In this document: positions 24,957 to 34,476 of the stretch, piece after piece | Numbering within the stretch: the first letter of the stretch is position 1 | How the letters are laid out: every line of letters starts with the position of its first letter | From: an uncultured Collinsella sp. | GTDB lineage: Bacteria; Actinomycetota; Coriobacteriia; Coriobacteriales; Coriobacteriaceae | Direction of reading: 5' to 3' | DNA: 45,113 nt | Assembly: GCA_902470915.1 (NCBI GenBank) | Contig: CABRIB010000002.1 | Span: 1-45,113, forward strand | Position numbers and translations under genes: made by a program | Notes under the pieces: generated by a model | What the model was told of the DNA's origin: nothing | What the model saw: only the letters and a program-made list of their open reading frames with translations | Database searches by the model: none

Positions 24957-25024
24957 TGGTGCGCACCGCCCGCTCCTGCGATGATGCAATCGTACCGGGT
25001 CGCAATCAACGGAAGGGCCGCCTC

Positions 25025-25963
25025 ATGACAGACATCGTCCACGTCGAAAACCTCGTCAAGCGCTATGACGACCTTATTGCGCTCGACCACTTTAACCTGA
25101 GCATCGCCCCCGGCGAGATCTTTGGCCTGCTGGGCCCCAACGGCTCGGGCAAGACCACGTCCATCAACTGTATTCTGCAGCTGCTCGCCTACGACAAAGG
25201 CACCATCGAGCTGTTCGGCGAGCCCATGACGCCCGCCCGCTACGACCTCAAGCGCCGCATCGGCGTGGTGCCACAGCAAGTGGCGGTATTCGACGAGCTC
25301 ACGGTGCGCGAGAACATCGACTATTTCTGCAGCCTTTACGTCAACGACCGCAAGCGCCGCCGCGCGCTGGTCGAAGAGGCCATCGACTTTGTCGGGCTGG
25401 GCGACTTTACCAAGTTCCGCCCCGGCAAGCTCTCGGGCGGCCTGGCGCGCCGGCTCAACATCGCCTGCGGCATCGCGCACAAGCCCGAGCTCATCTTCTT
25501 TGACGAGCCCACGGTGGCGGTCGACCCGCAGAGCCGCAACGCCATCCTGGAGGGCATCTGCCGCCTGCGCGACGAGGGCGCCACGGTGGTGTATACCAGC
25601 CATTACATGGAGGAAGTCGAGCAGATTTGCAGCCGCATCATGATCATGGACGGCGGCCGCGTGCTGGCGCAGGGCACCAACGACGAGCTCAAGCGCATGA
25701 TTCAGATGGGCGAGCGCGTGACTGTCGAGGTCGGCGCCGTCGAGGCCGCCACAGTCGAGCGCCTGCGCGCCCACGAGCACGTGCTCAGCGTCGAGCTGTC
25801 CGGCGGCGAGCTCATCTGTACCTGCGAAGCGAGCCCGCACAATCTGGTCGACATCCTCGATACGCTGCGCGCCGCCGACGTGGCGCTCGGCCGCGTGTGG
25901 AGCGAGCCGCCGACTCTCAACGACGTGTTCCTCGAGATCACCGGCCGCGAGCTGCGCGACTAG
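25025..25963 (+). CDS. ABC-2 exporter ATP-binding protein
   Basis: This 312-residue ATPase shows Walker A GPNGSGKTT (about 39-47), the Q-loop VVPQQ, an LSGGLARR signature, Walker B ELIFFDEP and the switch His in YTSHYMEE. After the nucleotide-binding domain comes a C-terminal domain of about 90 residues ending LNDVFLEITGRELRD, typical of drug or antibiotic export (DrrA/CcmA-like) ATPases. GGAAGGG lies before the ATG at 25025. It heads a three-gene operon with two permeases and lies divergent to a two-component system. Confidence 0.94.
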   Translation: MTDIVHVENLVKRYDDLIALDHFNLSIAPGEIFGLLGPNGSGKTTSINCILQLLAYDKGTIELFGEPMTPARYDLKRRIGVVPQQVAVFDELTVRENIDYFCSLYVNDRKRRRALVEEAIDFVGLGDFTKFRPGKLSGGLARRLNIACGIAHKPELIFFDEPTVAVDPQSRNAILEGICRLRDEGATVVYTSHYMEEVEQICSRIMIMDGGRVLAQGTNDELKRMIQMGERVTVEVGAVEAATVERLRAHEHVLSVELSGGELICTCEASPHNLVDILDTLRAADVALGRVWSEPPTLNDVFLEITGRELRD

Positions 25964-25972
25964 GGGGCAGCC

Positions 25973-27160
25973 ATGTTCAACACCATTGTCATTACGGTCA
26001 AGACGCTGCTGCGCCGGCCGAGCACGTGGGTTTGGGGCGCGATCTTTCCCGTCGCGCTCTCCACGATGTTCATGTTTATGTTTGCGAATCTGAGCTCCGA
26101 CGGCAAGATCGACCCGGTGCCGGTTGCCGTCGTGGCGGACGAGGCCTGGGACGCCTCGACCTTTAAGGACGTGGCGGCTTCGCTTGCCAAGGAAGGCGAC
26201 GACCAGCTGCTCGATGTGAGCGAGTACGAAGACTTGGCTGCCGCGCGCAAAGCGCTCAAGGCCGGCGAAGTCGCGGGCATTTACACGGTGGATACCGTGG
26301 GCACGCCCAAACTCACATTGCTTTCGAGCTATGACAGCTCGCGTGCGTCGACGGTGCTCACCGACCGCAGCATTTTGGAGACGGTGGCAAGCTCGTATAC
26401 ACAAAATGCCGAGCTCATGTCCCAGATTGCCCAAGACAACCCGGCGGCGCTCGCCGACCCGGAGGCGGTTGCGCGCGCCCTGTCGCTCGAGGGTGGCACC
26501 CGCCGCGTAAGTCTGACACGCACCACGCCCGATGGTACGGTCGTCTACTACTACGCGCTCTTTGGCCTGGTCGCGATGATGTCTGCCGAGTTTGCCGCCT
26601 TGAGCGTCGTCGATCTGCAGCCCAATCTGTCGGGCCTTGGTGCGCGTCGCTGTGTGGGCGGTCTTTCCAAGACGGCGTCGCTAGCCGGCATCTTTGTCGG
26701 CTCGTGGCTGGTTTCCTTTGCCTCGATGGCGGTCGCGATTAGCTACGTGCGCCTAGTCGTTGGCGTTGACTTTGGCGGGCGCGAGGGGCTGTGCCTGCTG
26801 GGCGGTGCTGCATCCGCGCTTGCCGCCACGGGCTTGGGGCTCTTTGTGGGCACGCTTCCCGTTAAGGGCGGCAAGGCGTCCAAGTCGGGCATCCTCACGG
26901 GCTTTGCCACCACGTGCGCCCTGTTCGCCGGCCTCTACGGCGAGCCGGCGATGGCACTTGCCGACGACGTTGCCCGCGCCTGCCCGGCCGAGTGCTGGCT
27001 CAACCCCGTCAAGCTCATCTGCGACATGTTCAACCGCCTGTATTTCTTTGAGGACCTGGGTCCCTTTGCCGTTCGCGCCGGCGCGCTGGTCCTTATGGCG
27101 CTGGTGTTTGTCGCCGCCGCTACGCTGATCTTTGGAAGGAGCCGCTATGAGCACCTTTAA
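25973..27160 (+). CDS. ABC-2 type permease
   Basis: This 395-residue protein has one N-terminal membrane helix (about 18-38), a large outside domain (about 40-180), then about five helices to the end. This is the ABC-2/YhgE-like permease layout. It begins 9 bases after the ATPase stop and overlaps the second permease gene by 14 bases. It likely pairs with that permease as a heterodimer. Confidence 0.88.
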   Translation: MFNTIVITVKTLLRRPSTWVWGAIFPVALSTMFMFMFANLSSDGKIDPVPVAVVADEAWDASTFKDVAASLAKEGDDQLLDVSEYEDLAAARKALKAGEVAGIYTVDTVGTPKLTLLSSYDSSRASTVLTDRSILETVASSYTQNAELMSQIAQDNPAALADPEAVARALSLEGGTRRVSLTRTTPDGTVVYYYALFGLVAMMSAEFAALSVVDLQPNLSGLGARRCVGGLSKTASLAGIFVGSWLVSFASMAVAISYVRLVVGVDFGGREGLCLLGGAASALAATGLGLFVGTLPVKGGKASKSGILTGFATTCALFAGLYGEPAMALADDVARACPAECWLNPVKLICDMFNRLYFFEDLGPFAVRAGALVLMALVFVAAATLIFGRSRYEHL

Positions 27161-28352
27161 GACCGCGCTTCGCATGGCGCTGGCGCACCCGTTCTACCTG
27201 CTCATCTACACGGTGTTCATCTCGCTCATGGGCGTGTTCATCGCGGCCTCGGTGAGCTGGAACTCGTCGCAGCTTACCGAGTACAAGCCCTACGATGCCA
27301 ACGTGATCGTGGTCGACCGCGACAATAGCGACCTTTCGCGGGCGCTTACCAAGCATCTGGGTTCTCGTTTTGAGCTGGTCACGGGCGTCGGCGACGACAC
27401 CTACGACCTTGCGGACGCGCTATCCAAGAGCAACAGCGCCAAGGGCAGCGCCGACTGCGTGTTCTTTATCCCGGAGGGGTTTGAGGACGATCTTGTTGCA
27501 GCCGCCCGTGCGGGGAAGGCCCTGCCCAAGCTCGATGTGACCTACGGCTCCGGCACCATGGCGGCGGCGCTTTCGTCTGCCGAGGCCTCGCGCTGGATCT
27601 CGCTTGCGGGCGCTGCGGCGGCCCTTGAGCCCGCCGCCTCCAACGGCGATGTCGCCAAGGCTGCCGAGCATGCCGCCGCGAAGCGCGCCGAGGTCGAGAT
27701 CGAGCAGGTAAAGGTCGACTCGACTGCCGCCGCCACGCTCGAGTCGTATTTCAACTTTGGTGCGTACGCGATTATCTCGTCGGTCATCGTGTCGGTGGGG
27801 CTGGTGTTCTCGGGCATGAACGAGCCCGAACGCGTACGTCGTATGGATGCCGGCCCAATCTCCGAGCGCCAGCGTTCGCTTGCCGTGTTTGCGGCCGCCG
27901 CCGTGCTCACCGTCTGCATTTGGTTTGTGTCGAGCATGATGGGCGTCGTGGGCTTTGCCGGCGCGGTCGCCGAGGCCGGCGTGGGGCGCGTGTGTCTGGC
28001 GCTGGCAGCAACGTTTGCCCTGGCGTGCACGCCGCTTGCCGTTGGCTTTGCGCTGTCGAGCCTGGGCGCGCGCGAGGAGCTGCTCAACGGCGTGGGCAAC
28101 CTGCTTGGCATGCTCATGACGTTTTTGGGCGGCGCCTGGATGCCGCTGTCGCTGATGGGCTCGGCCGTGCAGACCGTGGCGCATTTTGTGCCGACGTTTT
28201 GGGTGAACGACGCGATCGGCAAGGCGCTTGCCTCGGATTTGACGTCCGCCGTGTTGGGCGACATCGCCTGCGACCTAGGCGTCACGGCACTCTTTGCCGT
28301 GGCCATCGCCGCCGTAGGCCTCGCCCTCGCACGCGCCAAAACCCGCGCCTAG
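27147..28352 (+). CDS. ABC-2 type permease
   Basis: This 401-residue protein has the same topology as its upstream partner: a first helix at about 13-35, an external domain of about 170 residues, then helices from about 205 to the end, including LVFSGMNEPERVRRMDAGP, a cytoplasmic loop common in this family. GGAAGGA (27134-27140) precedes the ATG at 27147. It is the last gene of the exporter operon. The transported compound is unknown. Confidence 0.88.
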   Translation: MSTFKTALRMALAHPFYLLIYTVFISLMGVFIAASVSWNSSQLTEYKPYDANVIVVDRDNSDLSRALTKHLGSRFELVTGVGDDTYDLADALSKSNSAKGSADCVFFIPEGFEDDLVAAARAGKALPKLDVTYGSGTMAAALSSAEASRWISLAGAAAALEPAASNGDVAKAAEHAAAKRAEVEIEQVKVDSTAAATLESYFNFGAYAIISSVIVSVGLVFSGMNEPERVRRMDAGPISERQRSLAVFAAAAVLTVCIWFVSSMMGVVGFAGAVAEAGVGRVCLALAATFALACTPLAVGFALSSLGAREELLNGVGNLLGMLMTFLGGAWMPLSLMGSAVQTVAHFVPTFWVNDAIGKALASDLTSAVLGDIACDLGVTALFAVAIAAVGLALARAKTRA

Positions 28353-28356
28353 CCAC

Positions 28357-28540
28357 CTAGTCATCGGGGACGTTCTTAAACGACTAGTCATCGGGGACAG
28401 TCTTTGCCGATTCGCCGGCTCACCGGCCGCGCTGGCTACTCATTGGGGACGGACTTAAATGACCAAAAGTATTCATTGGGGACAGACTTAAATGACCAGC
28501 CATCGGGGGCAGATAAGGAACGCCCCCAATGACTAGTCTG
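28357..28540. repeat. REP-like GGGGACAG repeat cluster 1
   Basis: Units of the type TCAT(T/C)GGGGAC(A/G)(G/T)(A/T)CTTAAA(T/C)GAC start near 28360, 28388, 28440 and 28473, with an inverted unit near 28521. A 46-bp segment (28383-28428) is almost identical to 32761-32806. Similar repeats in other genomes are spread by Y1 (REP-associated) transposases; none is in the window. The rest of the gap to 28629 holds only a promoter-like AT-rich stretch. Confidence 0.8.
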
Positions 28541-28629
28541 AAATAAATTTCAGGCCTCGCTCCAAAATAGTTCGCCAAGGTTTACTATTATGTTCATAAA
28601 GTAGTACAAGGCTAACAATGGGGGATACC

Positions 28630-29343
<714 letters not shown>

Positions 29344-29351
29344 GCGGCGCC

Positions 29352-32018
29352 ATGACACCTCTCGCAAAACGTCTCCCGCGCGAACTGCGCCGCAATATCG
29401 GCAAGTACCTGGGCATCTTTTTGCTTATGTGCGGAAGCATCGCCCTTACCTCGGGCTTTTTGCTCGCAGCGCATTCCATCGGCTGCCTTATCGACGACAT
29501 GCGCGATGCGTACACGATTGAGGACGGCCGTCTGACCACGGCGTTCGAGGCGACCGACGATCAGCTCAAAGCCGCCGAGGATGCGGCCGAGGACGTCGGG
29601 GGCGTCACGCTCTACAAGAACTTTTCCATCGATGCCATCATCAAAAAGGCGTCCGGCGACGACGGCACCAAGCGCACCCTGCGCACCTACGCGCACCGTA
29701 CCAAAGTCGATATCGCGTCCTACTGCGAAGGCAAGCAGCCCAAGGCGGACGACGAAGTGGCCATCGACCGCGTCTTTGCCACCAACAACGACCTTGCCGT
29801 GGGCGATAAGGTCGAGCTCGAGGGCCGCACCTACACCATCTGCGGCATCATGACCCAGCCCGATAGCCAGGCGTTGTTCCTCAACAATTCGGACTTTACG
29901 GTGAACACCATCACCTATGGCGTGGCCGAGGTCGCCGACGCCGGCTTTGCCGCGCTCGAGGACGCCGGCGGTGCGCCCGCCTACACCTACTCCTTCACCT
30001 TTGCCGATCGCGATCTCTCCACCGCGGACCGCACCGATGCCGAGCAGGATATGGTAGAGGCGCTCACCGATGCCGATGCGCGCGTGGATGACCTCATCGA
30101 CGCCGATTCCAATCAGGGTATTGGCTACGCGCGCGACGACGTAGACGGCGACTCCATGATGTGGATGACGCTGCTCGACATCATCATCGTGATCATGGCA
30201 TTTGTCTTTGTGGTCCTTACCGACGCCACCATCGAGGAGGAGAGCGCCATCATCGGCACGCTGCTCGCCAGCGGCTATCGTCGTCGCGAGATCGTGCTGC
30301 ACTACCTTGCGCTTCCCGCCATCGCGGGCGTGGTCGCGGCGCTTTTGGGCACCGCTCTCGGCATTGCGTTCTTTACCGAGCCCATGCGCAGCCTCTATTA
30401 CGGTTCGTACAGCCTGCCGCCCTTCCAGGTGTACTGGAGCTGGGAGATCTTCGTGAAGTGCGCCGTGGTTCCCGCCGCCGCGCTCATCCTCATTACGCTG
30501 GTGGGTCTGCTTCGCAAAATGGGAAAGACGCCGTTGCAGTTTCTTCGTCACGAAGCGAGCGGCAAGTCGGGTACCAAGCGTGGTATGCAACTGCCAGAGC
30601 GCATGGGTTTTGTTTCCCGCTTCCGCCTGCGTATCTTCCTGCGCAATCTGGGCAACTTCGCCACGCTCTTCGTGGGCATTGCGTTTGCGTCGCTGCTGCT
30701 GCTCTTTGGCCTGGCGATTCTGCCCACGATGACGCACTATGCGGACAATCTCGAGACGAGTCTGGTCGCCGAGCACCAGTACACGCTCAAGGCGCCGCTG
30801 GAGCTCGAGGGCACCGCCGAGGAGCGCGAGCAGTGGTCGGCACTCGAGCGCTTGCAGTCGGTTGACGGCGCGCTGCTTTCTGCCGCCCAGGATGCCGATG
30901 ACGAGCTTGACGACGCGGCCAATGCGGCGCAGACGGCAGCCGATGCCGCGACTACATCTCCGTCTGCCGAGAGCCTGGCCGCGGCGCAGGACGCGCTCGC
31001 CAAGGTCCAGGACAAGAAGGATGCGCTTTATGCGCGCCTCGATGACCTTGCCGATGCCCTCGACTGCAACCGCGACGAGGCTATCGGTCTGATCGACAAG
31101 GCCTCTAAGATCGACACTGACAACGACGATATCCATCCGGTCAATACGACCGACAACGGCGCGGGCGCAATCGCACAGGCCGAGAAATACGCCGTTTACC
31201 AGCTGCAATACGACCGCGGCGATGGTAATGGGCAGGAGACGATTTCCGTCTACGGTATCTCGCCCAACTCGCGCTATTGGAAAGATCTCAACGTCGGCGA
31301 TGGGCGCGTTGTCTTTGGCGGTGGCTTGCTCGACAAGTTTAGCTGGAGCGAGGGGCAGAAGGTCACGCTCGGCGACAAGTACGAGGGCAAGGACTATTCG
31401 CTGGAGTACACGGGCAAGGACGCCACCTGGGGCTCCAAGTCGGACATGAATATCTATATGAGCATCGACGACTTTAACGAGCTGTTCGGCAATGACGCCA
31501 CCTACTTTAACGGCTATGTGAGCGACGAGAAGCTCGACCTCGATGCTCGTTACTTTGCCGGCGACACCACGCCCGACGACATGCGCGCCGTGGGCGACCA
31601 GTTCATCGGCATGATGAGCAAAATGATCGGCATGATGGTTGGGCTCGCGGTGTTTATCTTCCTGCTGTTTATGTACCTACTGACTAAGGCTGTGATCGAC
31701 CATAGCGCCCGGTCGATTAGCTACATGAAGGTCTTTGGCTATCGCGATGGCGAGATCTCGCATCTGTACATCCGGTCGATCACACTGTGCGTGGCGGCGT
31801 CGCTTGTGCTGAGCTTGCCGGTCATTATCGGCTCGCTCACGGCCATCTTCCGCTCGATGCTGCTCGCCTACAACGGCAATATAGAGATCTACGTGCCCGC
31901 CTGGTCCATGGCGGCGTGCGTGGGCATCGGCTTTGTGACCTACCTGCTCGTGGCGCTGCTGCACACACGCTCCATCAGGCGCGTCAGCCTCGCCGAGGCG
32001 CTCAAGGTCCAGGAATAG
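29352..32018 (+). CDS. FtsX-family ABC permease with two FtsX domains and a coiled coil
   Basis: This 888-residue permease has an N-terminal helix (about 15-40), an extracellular MacB-like domain, and three helices at about 270-395 (first FtsX domain). A further helix follows at about 430-455, then a second extracellular domain and three helices at about 760-880 (second FtsX domain). Within the second outside domain lies an Ala/Asp-rich coiled coil (about 500-590). This layout fits large predicted exporters or lipoprotein/peptide-handling systems of Firmicutes and Actinobacteria. It is translationally close to the ATPase, and a methyltransferase gene follows after 8 bases. Confidence 0.88.
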   Translation: MTPLAKRLPRELRRNIGKYLGIFLLMCGSIALTSGFLLAAHSIGCLIDDMRDAYTIEDGRLTTAFEATDDQLKAAEDAAEDVGGVTLYKNFSIDAIIKKASGDDGTKRTLRTYAHRTKVDIASYCEGKQPKADDEVAIDRVFATNNDLAVGDKVELEGRTYTICGIMTQPDSQALFLNNSDFTVNTITYGVAEVADAGFAALEDAGGAPAYTYSFTFADRDLSTADRTDAEQDMVEALTDADARVDDLIDADSNQGIGYARDDVDGDSMMWMTLLDIIIVIMAFVFVVLTDATIEEESAIIGTLLASGYRRREIVLHYLALPAIAGVVAALLGTALGIAFFTEPMRSLYYGSYSLPPFQVYWSWEIFVKCAVVPAAALILITLVGLLRKMGKTPLQFLRHEASGKSGTKRGMQLPERMGFVSRFRLRIFLRNLGNFATLFVGIAFASLLLLFGLAILPTMTHYADNLETSLVAEHQYTLKAPLELEGTAEEREQWSALERLQSVDGALLSAAQDADDELDDAANAAQTAADAATTSPSAESLAAAQDALAKVQDKKDALYARLDDLADALDCNRDEAIGLIDKASKIDTDNDDIHPVNTTDNGAGAIAQAEKYAVYQLQYDRGDGNGQETISVYGISPNSRYWKDLNVGDGRVVFGGGLLDKFSWSEGQKVTLGDKYEGKDYSLEYTGKDATWGSKSDMNIYMSIDDFNELFGNDATYFNGYVSDEKLDLDARYFAGDTTPDDMRAVGDQFIGMMSKMIGMMVGLAVFIFLLFMYLLTKAVIDHSARSISYMKVFGYRDGEISHLYIRSITLCVAASLVLSLPVIIGSLTAIFRSMLLAYNGNIEIYVPAWSMAACVGIGFVTYLLVALLHTRSIRRVSLAEALKVQE

Positions 32019-32026
32019 GAGGGCTC

Positions 32027-32674
32027 ATGGCCAGATCGGCAGAAGAGCTCAAGCAGCTTTCCGTCAAAGAGTTCACCGAAGCGGCGAAGATCTATGAGTC
32101 CGGCCATGCCGGGATCTACGAGATGTGCAAAGACGACTATCCGCAGATGCTCGAGGAGCTCGCGCTCGAGCCGTTCGAGGACGTGCTCGACGTGGGCTGC
32201 GGAACCGGAGCGGTCCTGGAGCTGCTGCACGGGGAATACCCGGGCAAGCACCTGACGGGGCTCGACCTCACGCCCAAAATGATCGAGGCGGCATGCGCCA
32301 AGCAGCTCAGGAACGTCCGCTTCGTCGTCGGGGACGCCGAAGCCCTGCCCTTCGAGCCGCAAAGCTTCGACGCCGTGCTCTGCTCCAACAGTTTCCATCA
32401 CTATCCGCACCCCGAGAGGTTCTTCGCCGAGGCGGCCCGAGTCCTGCGCCCCGGCGGGCGCCTGATTCTCCGCGACTACACGTCGAGCGACTTCGTGGTA
32501 TGGCTCATGAACACCTTTGAGCTGCCGTTGGCGCGCCTCGCAGGTCACGGCGATGTCCGGATCTGCAAGGTGTCCGAGCTTCGCGCGCTCGCCGAGGGGG
32601 CCGGATTCCTCCTGCTCAAGCTCGAGGCGCAGAAAGGCTTCCGCGCCCACCTGGTTGCGCGCAAGCCCTCCTAG
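32027..32674 (+). CDS. SAM-dependent class I methyltransferase
   Basis: This 215-residue methyltransferase has the SAM-binding motif VLDVGCGTG (about 53-61), an acidic motif 2 (GLDLTPKMI), VGDAEALPFEPQSFDAVLCSNSFHH and LRPGGRLILRD. It belongs to the UbiE/type 11 group. AGGAGGG precedes the ATG at 32027. As the third gene after an FtsX ABC pair it could modify the exported compound or be an unrelated passenger; the substrate is unknown. Confidence 0.9.
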   Translation: MARSAEELKQLSVKEFTEAAKIYESGHAGIYEMCKDDYPQMLEELALEPFEDVLDVGCGTGAVLELLHGEYPGKHLTGLDLTPKMIEAACAKQLRNVRFVVGDAEALPFEPQSFDAVLCSNSFHHYPHPERFFAEAARVLRPGGRLILRDYTSSDFVVWLMNTFELPLARLAGHGDVRICKVSELRALAEGAGFLLLKLEAQKGFRAHLVARKPS

Positions 32675-32737
32675 GACGACCACACATCACACACATTTTG
32701 GGACGAAATCCCCCGCGACGCCTTTCCTACCAAGAGT

Positions 32738-32937
32738 GGTCATTGGGGACAGACTTAAATGACTAGTCATCGGGGACAGTCTTTGCCGATTCGCCGGCTC
32801 GCCGGCCGGACTGACAAGGACTGTCCCCAACTGCCGGCAGGAAAGGAACGTCCCTAGCTGCCAGGTGGCGAGGCACTCATTTAAGTCCGTCCCCAATGAG
32901 TGGTTTCAGTCATTTAAGACTGTCCCCAATGACTAGG
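32738..32937. repeat. REP-like GGGGACAG repeat cluster 2
   Basis: Forward units TCATTGGGGACAGACTTAAA (from 32740) and TCATCGGGGACAGTCTTTGC (from 32768) face inverted units such as CTGTCCCCAACTGCC (32821) and ACTGTCCCCAATGACTAGG (from 32919). The whole stretch is a loose palindrome of 200 bp. It shares a 46-bp near-identical segment with cluster 1. Confidence 0.82.
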
Positions 32938-32945
32938 TGCCGCGC

Positions 32946-32976
32946 TTGACTTTGACCCTACTTCAACGGGTACCAT
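32946..32976 (+). promoter_or_regulatory. Candidate promoter of the DUF362 gene
   Basis: TTGACT (32946-32951) and TACCAT (32971-32976) are separated by 19 bases and lie 44 bases before the start codon. The spacing is slightly long for a vegetative promoter. Confidence 0.4.
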
Positions 32977-33019
32977 CCTCTTATGTCTGTAACGCCATAT
33001 AGACCGAGGGGATAGATCT

Positions 33020-34225
33020 ATGACCGCAACTGCACCCGCAGCACCCGCTAAGGTGTACTTCACCAACCTGCGCACGCATGCTCGCGAGAGCCAGCTCGAC
33101 AAGCTCAAGCGCCTCATCCGTCGCGCCGGTATTGAGCAGATCGACTTTGAGAACAAGTTCGTCGCCATCAAGATTCACTTTGGCGAGTTGGGCAACCTGA
33201 GCTTTTTGCGCCCCAACTACGCCCGTGCCGTCGCGGATGTCGTGAAGGAGCTGGGCGGCAAGCCCTTCCTCACCGACTGCAATACGCTCTATGTGGGTAG
33301 CCGCAAAAACGCGCTCGAGCACATCGACACCGCCTACCAGAACGGCTTTACCCCGTATGCCACGGGTTGCCAGATCATCATCGCCGACGGCCTCAAGGGC
33401 ACCGACGAGGCGCTCGTCCCGGTCGAGGGCGGCGAGTACGTGCACGAGGCAAAGATCGGTCAGGCGCTCATGGATGCCGATATCGTGATCAGCCTCACCC
33501 ACTTTAAGGGTCATGAGCAGGCCGGCTTTGGCGGCGCCATGAAGAACCTGGGTATGGGTGGCGGCAGCCGCGCCGGCAAGATGGAGCAGCATGCCGCCGG
33601 CAAGCCGAACGTCGCGACCGAGCACTGCGTTGGCTGCCATGCCTGCGAAAAGATCTGCGCGCACGACGCTGTCTCGTTCAACGACACCCGCGAGCGCGAG
33701 CTTGCCAGCGGCGCTACTCGCACGGTGCACGTGGCCACCATCGACCACGATCGCTGCGTGGGCTGCGGACGCTGCATTGCGGCATGCAACCAGGACTGCA
33801 TCAAGCCCGGCTATGACGCCGCGGCCGATGTGCTCAACTGCAAGATCGCCGAGTACACGAAGGCTGTCGTCGACGGCCGCCCGAGCTTCCATATCTCGCT
33901 TGCTATGGACATCAGCCCCAACTGCGATTGCCATCCCGAAAACGATACGCCTATCGTCAACGACATCGGCATGTTCGCGAGCTTCGACCCGGTCGCCATC
34001 GATCAGGCCTGCGCCGACGCCGTCATGGCGTCCGAGCCGCTGCCCAACACCGAGCTCACCGATAGCGCGGCCAAGATGGAGCACAACCACGAGCATCTGG
34101 AGGGCGAGCAGGCGCACGACCCCTTCTGCATCACGCATCCCGATACCGACTGGCGCGCGTGCATCGCGCATGCCGAGAAGATCGGCCTGGGCACGAGCAA
34201 GTACGAGCTCATCGAGGTCAAGTAA
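33020..34225 (+). CDS. DUF362 iron-sulfur protein
   Basis: This 401-residue protein has an N-terminal DUF362 domain (about 10-190, VAIKIHFGELGN, LTDCNTLYVGSRKNA, ISLTHFKGHEQAGFGGAMKNLGMG). Two [4Fe-4S] ferredoxin motifs follow, CVGCHACEKICA and CVGCGRCIAACNQDC (about 200-260), then a DUF362 continuation to the end. Proteins of this type are common in strict anaerobes; their reaction is not firmly established. It stands alone between its own promoter and a strong terminator. A Cys-poor acidic/His-rich segment (EHNHEHLEGEQAHD) near residue 358 could bind metal. Confidence 0.9.
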   Translation: MTATAPAAPAKVYFTNLRTHARESQLDKLKRLIRRAGIEQIDFENKFVAIKIHFGELGNLSFLRPNYARAVADVVKELGGKPFLTDCNTLYVGSRKNALEHIDTAYQNGFTPYATGCQIIIADGLKGTDEALVPVEGGEYVHEAKIGQALMDADIVISLTHFKGHEQAGFGGAMKNLGMGGGSRAGKMEQHAAGKPNVATEHCVGCHACEKICAHDAVSFNDTRERELASGATRTVHVATIDHDRCVGCGRCIAACNQDCIKPGYDAAADVLNCKIAEYTKAVVDGRPSFHISLAMDISPNCDCHPENDTPIVNDIGMFASFDPVAIDQACADAVMASEPLPNTELTDSAAKMEHNHEHLEGEQAHDPFCITHPDTDWRACIAHAEKIGLGTSKYELIEVK

Positions 34226-34272
34226 CGCCTGACTATTGGACAAAACAAGCGCTTTTGTAGCGCAACGTTAGC

Positions 34273-34311
34273 AAAAACTGCCTGTGAGCACGGTGCTCGC
34301 AGGCAGTTTTT
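34273..34311. terminator. Bidirectional terminator
   Basis: A perfect 12-bp stem AAAAACTGCCTG/CAGGCAGTTTTT (34273-34284, 34300-34311) with a GAGCAC-GGTGCTC inner pairing. A- and T-rich outer ends on both sides fit termination in both directions. Confidence 0.85.
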
Positions 34312-34439
34312 CGGAAGTATGCGGCAAATTCTGAGACTGCCGAGCACACGACGTTTTTTGGCAACAAAACCCCTGATAAATTGTTGGTAAAACTGCGGTC
34401 TGGTCGGCAGTTCCAGATTTTGCCGCATACTTCCGAAAA
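34308..34439. repeat. Long inverted repeat (132 bp hairpin element)
   Basis: The 36-bp arms 34308-34343 and 34404-34439 are complementary at 33 of 36 positions, sharing CGGAAGTATGCGGCAAA. The 60-base middle has further pairing (TTGGCAACAA with TTGTTGGTAA), so nearly the whole element can fold back. It starts inside the T-tract of the preceding terminator. Confidence 0.9.
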
Positions 34440-34476
34440 TAGGGGGCCAGATAAAGCCCCAGACGTTGCTTTTTAC

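Noticed and set aside
34308..34439. Simple transcription terminator
   Set aside because: The arms are far longer than needed, and a perfect terminator already lies at 34273-34311.
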